From the NCBI GenBank assembly GCA_030847615.1, contig JAUMIR010000003.1, forward strand, positions 62,109,001 through 62,173,000: a stretch of DNA of 64,000 nt. Reading direction: 5' to 3'. Shown here piece after piece: positions 21,175-33,540 of the stretch. Under the pieces are notes generated by a model that was not told the DNA's origin, searched no databases, and saw only the letters and a list, made by a program, of their open reading frames with translations. The DNA is from Gambelia wislizenii. Taxonomy: Eukaryota > Chordata > Lepidosauria > Squamata > Crotaphytidae. Made by a program: the position numbers and the translations under genes. Each line of letters opens with the position of its first letter. Position 1 is the stretch's first letter.

Positions 21175-21182
21175 GGTTAAAT

Positions 21183-21683
21183 GAAGAAGAAGAGGAGGAG
21201 GAGGAGGAGAGTGGTTGAGAGAAATCTGTCTGATGAGTACCATTGTGTATTATCCTTTTTCATGCACAAAATAGTATGAATTCTTGGAAAGAGTAACTGG
21301 ATATAGAGAGCTGTAGAGTACACTTTCTCTCTTTGCTGCTCAGCTGCATAATTTTTACCTGTGATATAGTTGGCACATTGAAACATTTAAAAAAAAAACA
21401 CAGCTTGGGGATTTCTGTGAATTTATATTGGAACTGGGAATCATACAGAAGGCAGCAATATACAGAGGACTGCTATGCATTCAAAATGCTTGGCTTCACC
21501 AGGTAACCAAGCATACAAAGCCAGGGGAATAAAGCAGCTCACATAAGGCTGCCATTCCAAGTATGATCACACCATCAAATAGCAACCTGTAATCTCTGTT
21601 TCTCTCCCCAACACTCTTTCACTGACATCCTCAAGAAAAGTAGTATCAAAAATCAGATCACTCCTCTGTTGGCAAGCATATGT
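21183..21683. other. Intronic sequence, nothing recognised
   Basis: GAAGAAGAAGAGGAGGAGG-type purine-rich run at the start (21184-21212); nothing else recognised. Confidence 0.4.
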
Positions 21684-21868
21684 TGTCATGTTCCTTCAAG
21701 TCATTTCTGACTTATGGCAATCCTAAGGCGAACCTGTCATGGGGTTTTCTGAGAGTGTATGACTTGCCCAAGATCACCCAGTGGGTTTTCATGGTTGAGT
21801 TGAGATTCAAATCCTGGTCTCCAGAGTTGTAGTCCAATACTTAAACCACTACGCCATGCTGGCTCTGT
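21684..21868 (-). mobile_element. tRNA SINE with Bov-B-like tail, internally deleted
   Basis: The minus strand has GAGCCAGCATGGCGTAGTGG (tRNA head) and CTGGGTGATCTTGGGCAAGT (CORE-like), then jumps to the tail CATAAGTCAGAAATGACTTG. It lacks the middle segment present at 56769. Confidence 0.8.
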
Positions 21869-22361
21869 CAAGGATATAGTAGTAGTTATAAGAACAAAGT
21901 GTGCTACTTTACTACAAAACAAACTGAATAGTCTTGTTGAAAGCATCAAATGATGGCATGAGTCCTACAATTTGCCCATAGCTCCAGAACTAAGATTAAC
22001 CTGTCCAGACATTCCCAATACATTTGAGGATGATCTCTGTCTCTGGGCCTAGAACAGTGCAGCTACCCAGTGGCTCTGGATAGCACTATGAAGCTATCCT
22101 ATGGATTAACAAATACATACCAGTCATGGATATACAGTGAAGGGTTGTATTTTTCAGGTACCTAGGGCGTAATATCTCAAGTCCACAAATCTGGTCAGGG
22201 TCATCTAATTAATAATTTATTTGATATTTATTTATTCATCATTGTGCTGGAACACAAATCCACTTTCTTTTTCCCCCAAAGTTTAGCAATCTATGCAGAC
22301 TGGGGAGCAGTGTCTTTCTTCCTAAACCTATTCCCCTCTATTTGTTCAACCCTTTCAGTCC
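21869..22361. other. Intronic sequence, nothing recognised
   Basis: No exon, repeat family or simple repeat was recognised. Confidence 0.4.
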
Positions 22362-22600
22362 TGTGTATGTATATGTACCTTCAAGTTACCTATCAACTTA
22401 TAGCTACCCTATGAATTTCATAGGGTTTTCTTAGGCAAGGAGTACTCAGAAGTGGTTTTGCCAGTTCCTTCCTCTGAAATATAATCTACAGCACCTGGTA
22501 TTCCTTCACAGTTTCCCATCCAAGTATTAACCAAAGCTGACTCTGCTTAGCTTCCACTATCAGACAGGATCTGGTGCCTTTAGGGTCTTTAGGCCCTGAC
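22362..22600 (-). mobile_element. 5S-rRNA-derived SINE, second copy
   Basis: Same layout as the copy at 15274. The minus strand begins CTAAAGGCACCAGATCCTG with AAGCTAAGCAGAGTC and GATGGGAAACTG (5S-like) and ends in the Bov-B-like tail (TAAGTTGATAGGTAACTTG). Confidence 0.85.
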
Positions 22601-24941
22601 CCTCTTAACTCTACAAAGTGGGGTAAGACAAATAAGCAACATAAAAGAAAAGCTATATATTATGAGCAATACATTACTGAGAATCTAATACAATAAATAT
22701 ATACATCATAGTGGAAGATTCACTGCTGACTTTGGACTTTATCACACAGGCTAGTAAAGAGCATTTACATGGAATAATAGCATCTTTGGCTGTTACTTAC
22801 CTCACAATGCTGTGTCTGTCCTCTAGCTGCTTCGCATTCCATCTGTTTCTGGAGTGCTCCTCTTCATTGATGGGTACTCATCAGTGCCTCCCAATCATGC
22901 TGCTTTTTCGCTATGGATTTCCATGTGATAAGGGCCTTCTGCTGCAGTTCTGCTTCTTAGGCAGTCATGTGGGGTGAGTGGGGGTGATTCTGCTTCTCTC
23001 CCCCTTTCCCCCTCCCCTTCACTATTCCCAAGCAGGCTATTTTCCTTTCATTTTCTATTTCTTTTCTTTTAGCATTGCTGTAATTTTGCAATTGCATTAA
23101 AAACAAAACAAAAATAAAATAAGTCAAAAGGCACACATGCACAGGGTAGGGAATACAGGGTTCAGAAGGCAGCATTATGGTAGCAGTTCAGAAAACAGAT
23201 TGTGCCAAAGTGCTGTTGCCAAAGAATTGTGATAATAATTTGAGCCAAACCAGAATGACTCCTTTCTGAAACTAGTGTGATTGTGTTGGGACAGTCCACC
23301 GGTGTGATCAAGTCCTTTGTGTATTTTTTGTTCAATTCCAAGTGGTTTGAGTTGAGAAATCAAGGTGCATTTTGAATGGCAGCACTGGGGCACTCTTAGT
23401 TGCATTTTGAATCCTACCAAGGAAATTCCATGTGAGGAATTATGTAGAGCTGAGCAACAGTGGGAAAGACTAAAGAATGGCCGCCCAACACAGTCTCCTG
23501 TTCTTTTCCCTACCTTTCTTCCTTTCACGGGTCCATCCTTTGTTCTTTTTCAGTGTTGAATGTGGACTATTGCATCCTTACATTTGTTCACCGAGTCACT
23601 GTGTTAATTATATCTGCTTGTTTCTAACAAGCCAGACCTGACAACATTATCCAAAGTGTGCTGTTTCATAATCATTCTTTCTGACTGAGTCGTTCCTTCA
23701 TCTGGTAGGTTGTTAACATGGGGGACAAAGGAGGTAGGTGATTCTACCCTAGATTTCTGCCTTGACGTGGTGCTCTCAGCATTTGTTTTTTGTTTGTTTT
23801 TGTTTTAATATGAGACAGTCCTTTCCCAAATATATTCTATGGCCCAACAAGGAACTACCAGATGCCCTTTTTCTAAAATTCTAAGCTAATGAGATTACAA
23901 ACAGTACCAGCATTGGCAGGATCCTGTACAGATCTTCCGCTTCAGGTTCAAACTACTCAGGGAACTTTGCCTATCTAACGTACCTGCAAACAAACTCTTT
24001 GTGTTCAGGGAATAAGCACTTCTAGAACAAATGACTGAGGGGAATTCAGCTCAGTTACTTGGACATCTCTGTCTGCTGCAGCCCTGAGTCTGTTTGCCAC
24101 AGGACAGGCTGAGGTCAGTCCTGTAAAACTGGTCAAGAAAGTAGAACATATACCAGCAGCACAGCTTGTGTAACTTATGAAGGCAAGCTAGGTAGTAAGG
24201 TGACCTCATAAGGAATTGCATCCGGTAATCTGGAGGAAACAAAAAAGGTGAAATCAGACCTTTTCCACAAATTGGGGGGGGGGTTCAATTAAGAAACTAC
24301 AACAAAGGGTAATTTTGGATACTTAGAGTATTCAGTATTGAAGTCTGTTCCAGAAAAAAAGGAGATAGAGGGGAAATGAGGGTCAGATGGTAGCGAGCCA
24401 ACAGTGAAGGTTGTGGGAATCTTCAGCATTTGGGATGAAGGAGAAAGGAGGGGGGCTGAAATGGAAGCTAAGAAGGTAGCAAAAGAGAAAAGAATGGAAA
24501 TGGAGAGGATATGCCTCCCAGTAATATATAATAAACACCTCTCAAGGTGCACAGTTTCCTCTTTTTCTATATCATTCTATATAGTTCTAGAATATCTGTC
24601 TATCATTTATGTCTGTCTGTCTTTTGCTACTATGAGAATAGCCTGTTCTGTTCCACCTATTATTTTATAATAATATGTACCTGTTTGGATTGACCCCCAA
24701 ATACATAATATCCTTCCCTTGCCTAGTAGGTAGTGAATTCTAATGTTCTTAACATTAAAAGAATATGTTGAGAGTGAGCTTATGGGTGAAAACTGAAAAT
24801 GGAGAAACAAAATCCAATGTGATCATGTGCCTGTTGGCTTGAAACCCATGCAAAATGTGTATGCACCTCTCCTGCCTGACCCACACACACACACACACAC
24901 ACACACAAGCCAGGAGCCCCATCAAGCAAAATTCTGTTCCG
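22601..24941. other. Intronic sequence with (CA)n, nothing coding
   Basis: Open frames up to 117 codons exist (for example minus strand 23175-23528), but they lack domain signatures or splice context. A (CA)n run lies at 24882-24907. Confidence 0.45.
24882..24907. repeat. (CA)n microsatellite
   Basis: About 13 CA units. Confidence 0.95.
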
Positions 24942-25100
24942 CTGTTGACCAGGGCTCAAGGTGGACCATGTTTCCAGCCCCCTCCCACCAGCAAGTTTGG
25001 CCACCAGGAAGAATTGCAACAGGAGCACTGCTTCTGATTGTCTCAGCCTCAGGTGGGAGGGGTCTGGAAACATGATCCTCCTTGCACCCTGATCAGCAGC
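24942..25100. repeat. Inverted repeat (arms about 49 bp), MITE-like
   Basis: CTGTTGACCAGGGCTCAAGG through CCCCTCCCACC (24942-24991) faces its imperfect reverse complement GGTGGGAGGGGTCTGGAAAC through CTGATCAGCAG (25052-25100), with a loop of about 60 bp. The outer ends of a transposon, if any, are not identified. Confidence 0.6.
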
Positions 25101-27800
25101 TGGACAGACCTTCTTTGCCCAATACAGCTGCTGGCTGTTAAGGTATGCTGAGGGGCATTGACATAGGGTCAGTCTAGACACGATGGTATACTGCGAGTGG
25201 GTGATCATTTGCACCCATTTGCCATGACAGTGTTTTGTTTCCACCATTTTTATTTTTATTTTTTGCCAATTTACATGTGTGCACATCTATTTGAATGGAG
25301 CAGCCACATGCGCCAATAAAGGACAAAAGAGCAAAAATGTGTATCAGTGTGCATTTTGATGTCCACACGTGCAAAAATGTGCATCTACAAGTATTTTCTG
25401 GAAAACCGCAAACCCTTTCACTGGTTCCCTGCAGCATGTTGTGACAGATCACATTCTACAAGGAGTATTTCCACCATCTAGACAACCTCATAGTCTTACA
25501 GTATGACTATATAGTGTTACTGCAGTTATGGATCTGTAACTCTAGGTTATGAATCTGTAACTAAATACAGAATGCCAACCATTACTTTAAAAACTAAATA
25601 AAATTAGTTTTCAAATGTACTTCTTGAAAGCAATATACAAAAACTCTCAGTATGTCTTTGAAATGGTTAAGATTTTTAAGTGAAGGAACCAATAACCCAT
25701 TCACCAAACACTTGAGTTTAGATGTTTATTTTTAACTATAAGGTTGTGAATTTCTGTACTTGTCCCATCTTCATAAAGGGACTTTTATTCTGGATAAGAA
25801 CACCACTGAGGATATTTGGCCTTATATTCTCCATGGAGGCAGCAAATGCACTATTTGAAACAGAAGAAGCCCACTGTGTCGTCTGTGGTGAGGGAGGGAG
25901 GGAGAGCACAGTGGCGTGTTTATATTTCAGAAACAGCTGCTTGAAAACCAAAATCAAGACGATTGTCCCCAAAGTTCTAACACAACACAGACTTCAACAG
26001 ATCAATTTAATGCTTTTTGTCATGCATACACATACTGTATAACAGAACTCCGCAGTGCTTCTGTTCTTAAACACCCTCTTGTCTTGTAGCACTGAATTGG
26101 ACAGCTTAAATTCCCCCCATCCTGCACAAAGATGTAGAAGCCATTTTTGATGAAAGTCAAATGTTTTTAATTTTCAGCATCTCATAGCAACTACTGTTCA
26201 AACTTTTCCATTTGAAAAGTCCCCAGTGTGAAAGAGGGAAACATTTCATAGTTATGGGGGTAGCCTGGTTAGACAACCAGAATATGTTGAATGAGATCAT
26301 TATAACCCCTTCTGTCCATTAGCTATGTCTTACTTTCACAGAAAAAGAAAGTACCAGTGGAGTATGGCAGTATACCACAACATTGGCTAGTGTTTTCACA
26401 GGATAGGCCAACACAGGATTCAAAGAACATGCAATTCAAGGGCTCCATGCATCTCTGAATTATATATCCAGGCTATAAGGGCTACTTGCATTTTAAATTG
26501 ATTCCTACAGCTTAAAAAGACTGGCTAGTGTTGCTCTTAGTCATGATACAAAGGGATGATTATGGTGTTCTGAGATTGTAGAGTCTTTAAAAAACAAACA
26601 AAAAATATGTTATTGGAGCATTAATTTGATAATTTACCAGAAAATGTACTCCCCTGTTTCAGGGCCACAGTCCTGTGCCTCAGTGAGATGTGTGCCCCTT
26701 TTAAGTAGTGTGAGTTGTTATGAAACAAGGAGGAAATAAGGGCAACAGAACCATTGTCACTGCCTGTCCCCACTGTTGCAAGAGAACACACGGGTGTCTT
26801 TCCAGTAGTCTGTAACAGAAGGGGATGTGATTGCATGGGCATTTCCACTAACACTGCTGAAAACACCCAGTTTCCTCTTTTTCTTCTTTTTCCCTTTTGT
26901 GATGCTTTTTTTTAAAGGTTTTGAACCTGCAGGCAAGGACTGTTGTTTATTGGTCATATGTGAGCCATTCTAAAAGCCTTTTGGCTGAGGAATAGGATAA
27001 AAATATTATAAATAAATATGCTTTTGGATTTTGTGCATTTCAACTTTTATATCAAAATATTCATGTTTTGAGATGAAGGAGAATTTTTGATGGCACACTA
27101 TAGTGAGTACTGTACATCCTCTGCCACCAGGCAGATTGGCTTTAGAGTCTTTATTAGCGTCATGACCAAATGTTAACAGCTGTTCAGTGGCAAAGAAAGG
27201 GTTGAATTGTGTTTCCTGGGGCCTTGCTAGATAGTGTCACTTTAGCCTGCACTTCAAAGCTATGAAAGGCTCTGTAGCTGGGGATGGAGCAGGGGAGTAC
27301 CCTTTCCTGGTAGCAACCTGCTCCTCAAGTTCTCCTCTAGGTGGGGATTAGGAATTTTGGGAATTTAAAGGGTTAGGAATTTTTTATTGGAATAAGACCA
27401 TTCTACTGAAAAATACACCCGACTGCAAAAGGCTGTAACAATAAGGCAATAATAATAATAATAGTTTTCCTCTTTTCTTACTAATACAAAAATAAAACTA
27501 TCCTAACACTAATATATTTTTCCTCTTAATCTAAACGCACTATAATCATATTATATTTACATGGCTTGTGCCTGTGTACTTTGATTTCCTTTTGTTTGTT
27601 TCAGTACCATATAAACACTGATACCTTTACTCTGATGAGGGTACACCCCAGTTCAAAGACCCCACTTAGCCAGCCACAGGGATCTTGAGCACTACCCATA
27701 GGAGTCTTGAGCAAAACTTGCTGATCAGGGCCCCAATTCTAGCACTTGCTTTAAGGAAATGCTGGACTCTACCAGTTAAAGGACTGTGACGCTTTCTCTG
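25101..27800. other. Intronic sequence, one duplicated scrap
   Basis: About 25990-26095 resembles 30037-30140 (shared AATGCTTTTTRTCATGC, GTGCTTCTGTTCT and CTTGTARCACTRAATT), an unclassified repeat. Otherwise nothing recognised. Confidence 0.4.
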
Positions 27801-27928
27801 CTTTCTTTATTTATTAAAATATTTACATCCCACCTTATATCTGAAGATCTCAGGGTGGCTGACAATAAAATCCATTTCAAACCAAAAATAATAATTTTAA
27901 AAAGATTTTAAATATATATATTAAATAG

Positions 27929-29471
27929 GTAGTTCAGGAATACCTGGCCAGAATAAAGGAGTTCAAGTCTCCAGGGCCGGATGAACTTCATCCAAGGGTA
28001 TTAAAAGAACTGGCAGAAGTTATTTCAGAACCACTGTCAATAATCTTTGAGAATTCCTGGAGAACAGGAGAGATCCCAGCAGACTGGAGGAGGGCAAATG
28101 TTGTCCCCATCTTTAAAAAGCGGGGGTGGGGGCAGGAAGAAGAGCCAAATAATTACCGCCCAGTCAGCCTGACATCAATACTAGGAAAGATTCTAGAGTA
28201 GATCATTAAACAGTCTGTAAGCACTTAGAAAGGAATGCTATGATCACAAAAAGTCAACATGAATTTCTCAAAAACAAGTCATGCCAGATTAATCTGATCT
28301 CTTTTTTTGATAGAGTTACAAACTCGATAGATGAAGGGAATGCAGTGGATGTAGTGTATCTTGATTTCAGTAAGGCTTTTGACAAGGTCCCCCATGATAT
28401 TCTTGCAAAAAAGATAGTAACATGTGGGCTAGACAATGTAACTGTTAGGTGTCTTTGTAATTGGTTGACTGACCGAACCCAAAGGGTGCTCACCAATGGC
28501 TCCTCTTCATCCTGGAGAGAAGTGACCAGAGGGTTGCCACAGAGTTCTGTCCTGGCCCAGTTGCTATTCAACATCTTTATCAATTACTTGATGAGGGAAT
28601 AGAGGATATGCTTATCAAGATTGCAGATGACACCATATTAGGAGACATAATACCCCAGAGGACAGGATCAGAATCCAAAATGACCTCAAGAGATTAGAAA
28701 GCTGGGCCAATACTAACAAAGTGAATTTCAGCAGGGAGAAATGTAGGATACTACACTTGGGCAGCAAAAATGAAATACATAGATATAGGATGGGTAACAC
28801 ATGGTTTGAAGGCAGTATATGCGGAAAGGATCTAGGAGTCCTAGTAGACCACAGGTTGAACATGAGTCAACAGTGTGATGCATTCTAGGCTGCATTAATA
28901 GGAGTATAGTGTCTAGATCAAGGGAAGTAATAGTGCCACTCTATTCTGCTTTGGTCAGACCTCACCTGGAATACTGTGTCCAGTTCTGGCATCACAATTC
29001 AGGAAAGATATTGAGAAGCTGGAATATGTCCAGAGGAGGGCAACTAGGATGGTGGGAGGTCTGGAAGCCATGCCCTATGAGGAGCGGCTTAGGGAGCTGG
29101 GCATGTTTAATCTGGAGAAGAGAAGGTTGAGAGGGCACATGATAGCCATGTTTAAATATTTGAAGGGATGTCATACTGAGGATGGGGCAAGCTTGTTTTC
29201 TGCTGCTCCAGAGAGCAGGACACGGAGCAATGGGTTCAAACTACAGGAAAAGAGATTCCACCTAAACATTAGGAAGAACGTCCTGACAGTAAGAGCTGTT
29301 CAGAAGTGGAATACACTGCCTCATAGTGTGGTGGAGTCTCCTCCTTTGGAGTTTTTAAACAGAGGCTGAATTGCCATCTGTCGGGAATGATTTGATTGTG
29401 TATTCCTGCATGGCAAGGGGTTGGACTGGATGGCCCTTGAGGTTTCTTCCAGCTCTATGATTCTATGATTC
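27929..29471 (+). mobile_element. CR1 LINE, 5'-truncated, decayed
   Basis: Encodes pieces of CR1 RT and the C-terminal region: [13 protein letters not shown] (motif A region), GLPQSSVLAQLLFNIFIN (motif B region, diverged), [17 protein letters not shown] and [17 protein letters not shown]. Stops and shifts are present (near 28200 and 28602), and about 20 bp are missing near 28885. The 3' end has CTATGATTCTATGATTC, the CR1 terminal repeat. TAAATAG flanks it (27922-27928 and 29472-29478). It landed in an older L2-like tail (27800-27928 and 29479 onward). Confidence 0.9.
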
Positions 29472-29478
29472 TAAATAG

Positions 29479-30363
29479 TTTATCACTTAAAAACTAGGCA
29501 ATTTAAAATGGGTTGAAACAACTTAAATTGCAACTATAGCATTGGCAGAGCCCAGGTAAAATCAGTTAGGCCCAAAGGCTTTTTAAAAAGCCAAGATTTG
29601 ACTTGACAATGAAATTATACCAATGTTGGCTCCAGGCAGGCAGGCCTCCTATAGACCATCTGCAGCATCATTACCAATCAAGCTCATCTTATAACAGAGA
29701 TGTGTGTCAGTTTTGGGCACCAAAATTAAACTTGGGAAGTCCTGGAATTACAGCCAGTCCCAGCTCAGAATACATGGTTAAATAAAATACATGTACACTG
29801 AAAGTGTTTCTTTGCTCTGTGTCCATAGGCACATTTGCACTACCCAGTTATATCATGGCTGTGTCCTAATGAGTCCTGGGATCTGTAGTTTGTTGTATTT
29901 ACAAGGGGCCATGCAAAAAGAACAATTGAGGGTTAAATCAATTTAATTCTGTAGTGTGCAGGCACTTAAGGTATGTAAATTGCAGTACAAGGGACCTCTT
30001 GAGCAAAGAATTGTTAAGCACCTCACCACTTATGCATGGATCACTTTAATGCTTTTTATCATGCCCATCCATAGTGTATAATGCAGCTCCGAGTGCTTCT
30101 GTTCTGAAATATCCTCCTATCTTGTAACACTAAATTAGAGGAGAGGCCAGTCATTTTTCCAGTTTACCCTCTGCTTGGGAAAAAATGTCTCTCCTGATCC
30201 TAAAACAGCTTCCTCCAAACATCCCTAAATTGCTTCCGTTTCTAGGATGGAGGGAGGATCCTTTATGGGTTGTTGTTTTTAAAAAACAGCTATAGACTAC
30301 ACATTGCTCTCCCCTGACCTAAAACTAAGCGTGTGTGTGTGTGTGTCTGTGTGTGTGTGTGTG
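29479..30363. other. Intronic sequence with old repeat scraps
   Basis: Continuation of the AT-rich old repeat that CR1 split; a decayed family B MITE at 29828-29968 (CATTTGCACTAC to CTGTAGTGTG); the scrap matching 25990 at 30037-30140; and a (GT)n run at 30331-30366. Confidence 0.45.
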
Positions 30364-30366
30364 TGT
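30331..30366. repeat. (GT)n microsatellite, interrupted
   Basis: GT units broken once by CT, directly against the TGTC start of the LTR-like element. Confidence 0.9.
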
Positions 30367-30777
30367 CAGGGATCTGTCCTGGAGGTGACCTATTCCTGCC
30401 AATTTTAGTGTTTCTTTGTAACCTTGATGTTAATTGTGTTTTCATTTCTTTGTGCTTGTTAAAGATGGTGTTGTGGTGCCTGTGGTAGGGGAGTATAACG
30501 GTTGGTAGTGAGAGTGGATAGATAAGCTGCAGCTGAACAATCAGATTGGGGAAAATGGGATGGATATTACATCTGAAGAGGAGGTCGGGATGATGGTTAA
30601 TCAATAGTATTGAAGTCCGCCAGATTTTAATGATGGCAATGTGCTTTTATTATACTGTCTGCTTTCTAAGTTTCAGTTTTGAGCAACAACCTTGTATGAT
30701 ATGCTTTCTGGATTGCTGTCCCAATAAAGGTTTCTGTTTAAGTTTGAAACTGCTGGACATTGAGTCTGGGAATGCAA
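30364..30777 (+). mobile_element. LTR-like sequence
   Basis: Begins TGTCAGGGATCTGTCC and ends ACATGACA, with CCCAATAAAGG near 30720 placed as an R-region polyadenylation signal about 50 bp before the end. No target duplication can be seen because the left flank is a (GT)n microsatellite. No internal genes. It resembles 6791-7291 only in the TGTCAGGGA start. Confidence 0.5.
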
Positions 30778-30785
30778 GTACATGA

Positions 30786-31012
30786 CAATGGCCCTTCAAA
30801 TTGCCTGTTGACTTATGGCAACCCCATGAATTTCATAGGATTTTCCTAGGCAAAGAATACTCAGAAGTGGTTTTGCCAGTTCCTATCTCTGAAATATAGC
30901 CTACACCATCTGGTCTTTGTTGACTGTCTCCCATCGAAGTACTAACCAGGGCTGACCTGGCTTAGCTTCCAAGATCAGATGGAATATGGTGCCTTTTGGG
31001 TATATATAGTGT
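30786..31012 (-). mobile_element. 5S-rRNA-derived SINE, third copy
   Basis: The minus strand has ATCTTGGAAGCTAAGCCAGG, GTTAGTACTTCGATGGGAGA and the tail CATAAGTCAACAGGCAATTT. It abuts the LTR-like end with only a few bases between. Confidence 0.85.
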
Positions 31013-31801
31013 GAAAGCTTACCCTTAGCCTACTGTGTGACTGATTTCACCCCCAACACAGGCCTGCATAGACTAGAGTATATTTTACATAAAATAAAAA
31101 CAGGGATTGGGAACTGTGGCCTTCCAAATATAACCTGTGGCTCTCCTGAAAGAAAAGGATTCTGTGTAATCTTTAGCTCAGGTGGATGGAGGCGCAGCAA
31201 CCTGAGAAGCTGATTTTTAATTTGCTTCCTGGTTGGAAAAAGCTACGCCTGCATATAAAATGACCCCAAAGGGGCCCCAAGTAGGTGGCAGGGGAATATG
31301 GCCCATCAATCTCAGCAGTTGCTCACTTCAGCTTTATTCCAGAGGGTACAGTCCCTCCCAGTTTAATGAGATAATCTCAGGGGTTCTATCAGGCACTCAC
31401 CTCCAAGGTCTGGGCATTTTCCAAAACAATGTCCTATAGACTAGCACTAGCACTCAACAGTTCTCTGGAGCCATTTTGTACAGCTCTGAGCTGCTATGGA
31501 TATCCCTAATATGGGTTAAAAAACAGATGAAATTTCAGGAACATTTGCAAAGGCATGTCCCCACCCCCCAGAAAACCCTACAGAGGCTTGTTTCAACAAT
31601 AAATGCAAAATGAATAATGTATTACTTTGGCTCAACTCTAGTTTACCCCATCTAAGCACCAGGTGTAGACTGCCTTAAATTTCTCCAAAGGACAAGTTGT
31701 TATGTGCATTAAGCCATTAAGTAAATCAGGGATTTTCTCTGGAATCGCAGACTCCTCCTGATCCTCATAGTTTGGGAGTGGTGTGAATGTATGGAAACAC
31801 A
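31013..31801. other. Intronic sequence, nothing recognised
   Basis: No exon or repeat family recognised. Confidence 0.4.
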
Positions 31802-31809
31802 CTTTACAG

Positions 31810-32006
31810 CAACCTTTCTCAACTTTTTTTACCCTGGTGGACCCCTTGAAACAATTTTCAGGTCTCAGGGAACTCCTGCTTAAAAATTATTATAGCTACA
31901 ACTTAAAAAATTGTGTGTGGGGGGTTCAATTGCAATATTTCATGGAACCCCTAGCAACCTCTTGTGGAACCCTAGGGTTCCAGGGAACCCTGGTTGAAAA
32001 ACCATG
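31810..32006 (-). mobile_element. hAT-type MITE, family D (second copy)
   Basis: Plus-strand ends CAACCTTTCTCAAC and GGTTGAAAAACCATG, flanked by a perfect octamer CTTTACAG (31802-31809 and 32007-32014). Interior GAACCCTAGGGTTCC and GAAACAATTTTCAGGTCTC match 20989-21174 in reverse complement. Confidence 0.85.
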
Positions 32007-32014
32007 CTTTACAG

Positions 32015-33540
32015 TGTGATTATGTGGTAATAATAGCCAGAACAGTGGGAAGCACCTTTCAGATGTTGTCTGTCAAGTACTATAAAGGATGAGATGTTAA
32101 AGTTCTATCTTCCCTATAGAGTTATATCAGTTTCATAACACTTTGTCATGACCCTGTCCTAAGGAATCATGGGAGTCATACTTTGGTAAGGTAACTACAA
32201 TTCTCTACTGGAGAACTCCTCCAGTGTTTCTTTGGTGCTGCAGATATTTTGGACTTCAACTCACAGAAGACCCAGCCAACATGAGCAGTGGTCAGGGATT
32301 CTCAGAGCTGAAGTACAAAACATTTGGATCAAATTATCAGATGCTGAGAACCACTTCCCTCAACTTCAGTTCCCAAGGTACCTTCAGTGCCTACAGAAGC
32401 AAACTAATTTAATCATCTTTCTACTCAGGATACCTTGGTACCGCCTGAATATACTCCAATTTATAAATGTACAATTTCCAGCTACTTTCATCATTCTCCC
32501 TTCTGAATATGGTAGAGGGAATGAAGTAGGGGTATGTGTGCCACTTCCAAGGCCTGGATGACTCACACGGACTGGAGGAAGAGGGTGAGAAGAGACAGAT
32601 ATGCCTTGTTTGCTATGCCCAGTTGCTCCTTTCCCCACATTTTCTCTCTTTTGGGTTCTAGGGAATGGGGAAATACTTTTGCCGGTGGCTGGCATCAGAA
32701 CTGGTTTTGTTGGAGGGCCCAATCCTTGGATGTCACAGTGGAATAAAGACTATTAGGATTAATTACGTCCAAGAACAGCTCTGCCCTGCTCCTAAAATGT
32801 CCCATTTCATGACCTACTCACCTGCAGGAACACCCCAGTCCTAGATTTATGCCCTCAGAGCTTTCCATAGTGATGCTCCTATGCAGAACTACATGCATTC
32901 TCTGCCAATAAGGAGTGGTTTCTGCCTCATCCTAATACATCCTGAGGCAGCTGAGGGGGTAAGAATTGTATTCTAAATTATCTGAGATAGGAGGAATTTG
33001 CATATACATGCAGCACCTAAACACTTTTAGTGCACCTAATCTTCATGTTTATGAATAAATTAGCTTTGCACATTTTAAAAATATGAAAGTGTTAGGAACA
33101 TATTGGCAGGATTTTTTTTTTGTCAACATACAGTAAGGGTGGCCATTCTGATAATATTTCTGATACATTCTAGTACTGTACTGTGTCTTTCAAAGTAACA
33201 AAGGAAATGTTTTTGATAGCAAAGGAGAGAGATTAAACTGTGTGAAGCTGTGTAAGAATAGGTGATAAGAGAACCTTGCTGAGAAAAGAAATGTTGTTCC
33301 TGCAGCTAGTTTATCATCCTCTCTCTCTCTGAGGATAGTTGCTGTATTAGCACACTGTGTAACACAAATCTGTTTAGCTTTCTGAAATGTGAAAAGTTAA
33401 ATAAGGTAGCACTTTTGTAATCTAAATGGCAGCAGGAAAATTTGCGTTTTGCCCAACTTAAAATACAAAGCAAGAAGACTGCCTTGAAATCCTGTCAGAT
33501 TGACTTAGAGATGTAAATGATGGGTGGCATTCATGAATGA
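32015..33540. other. Intronic sequence with transposon scraps
   Basis: Faint MITE-like text at 32120-32310 (GGAATCATGGGAGTCATAC, CTTCAACTCACAG); otherwise nothing recognised. Confidence 0.4.

Noticed and set aside
23175..23528. 117-codon minus-strand frame
   Set aside because: No domain, no splice sites or conserved pattern recognised; length is compatible with chance.
30364..30777. Solo LTR called with confidence
   Set aside because: TGTC/GACA ends and AATAAA are present, but no target duplication can be shown; kept only as LTR-like.
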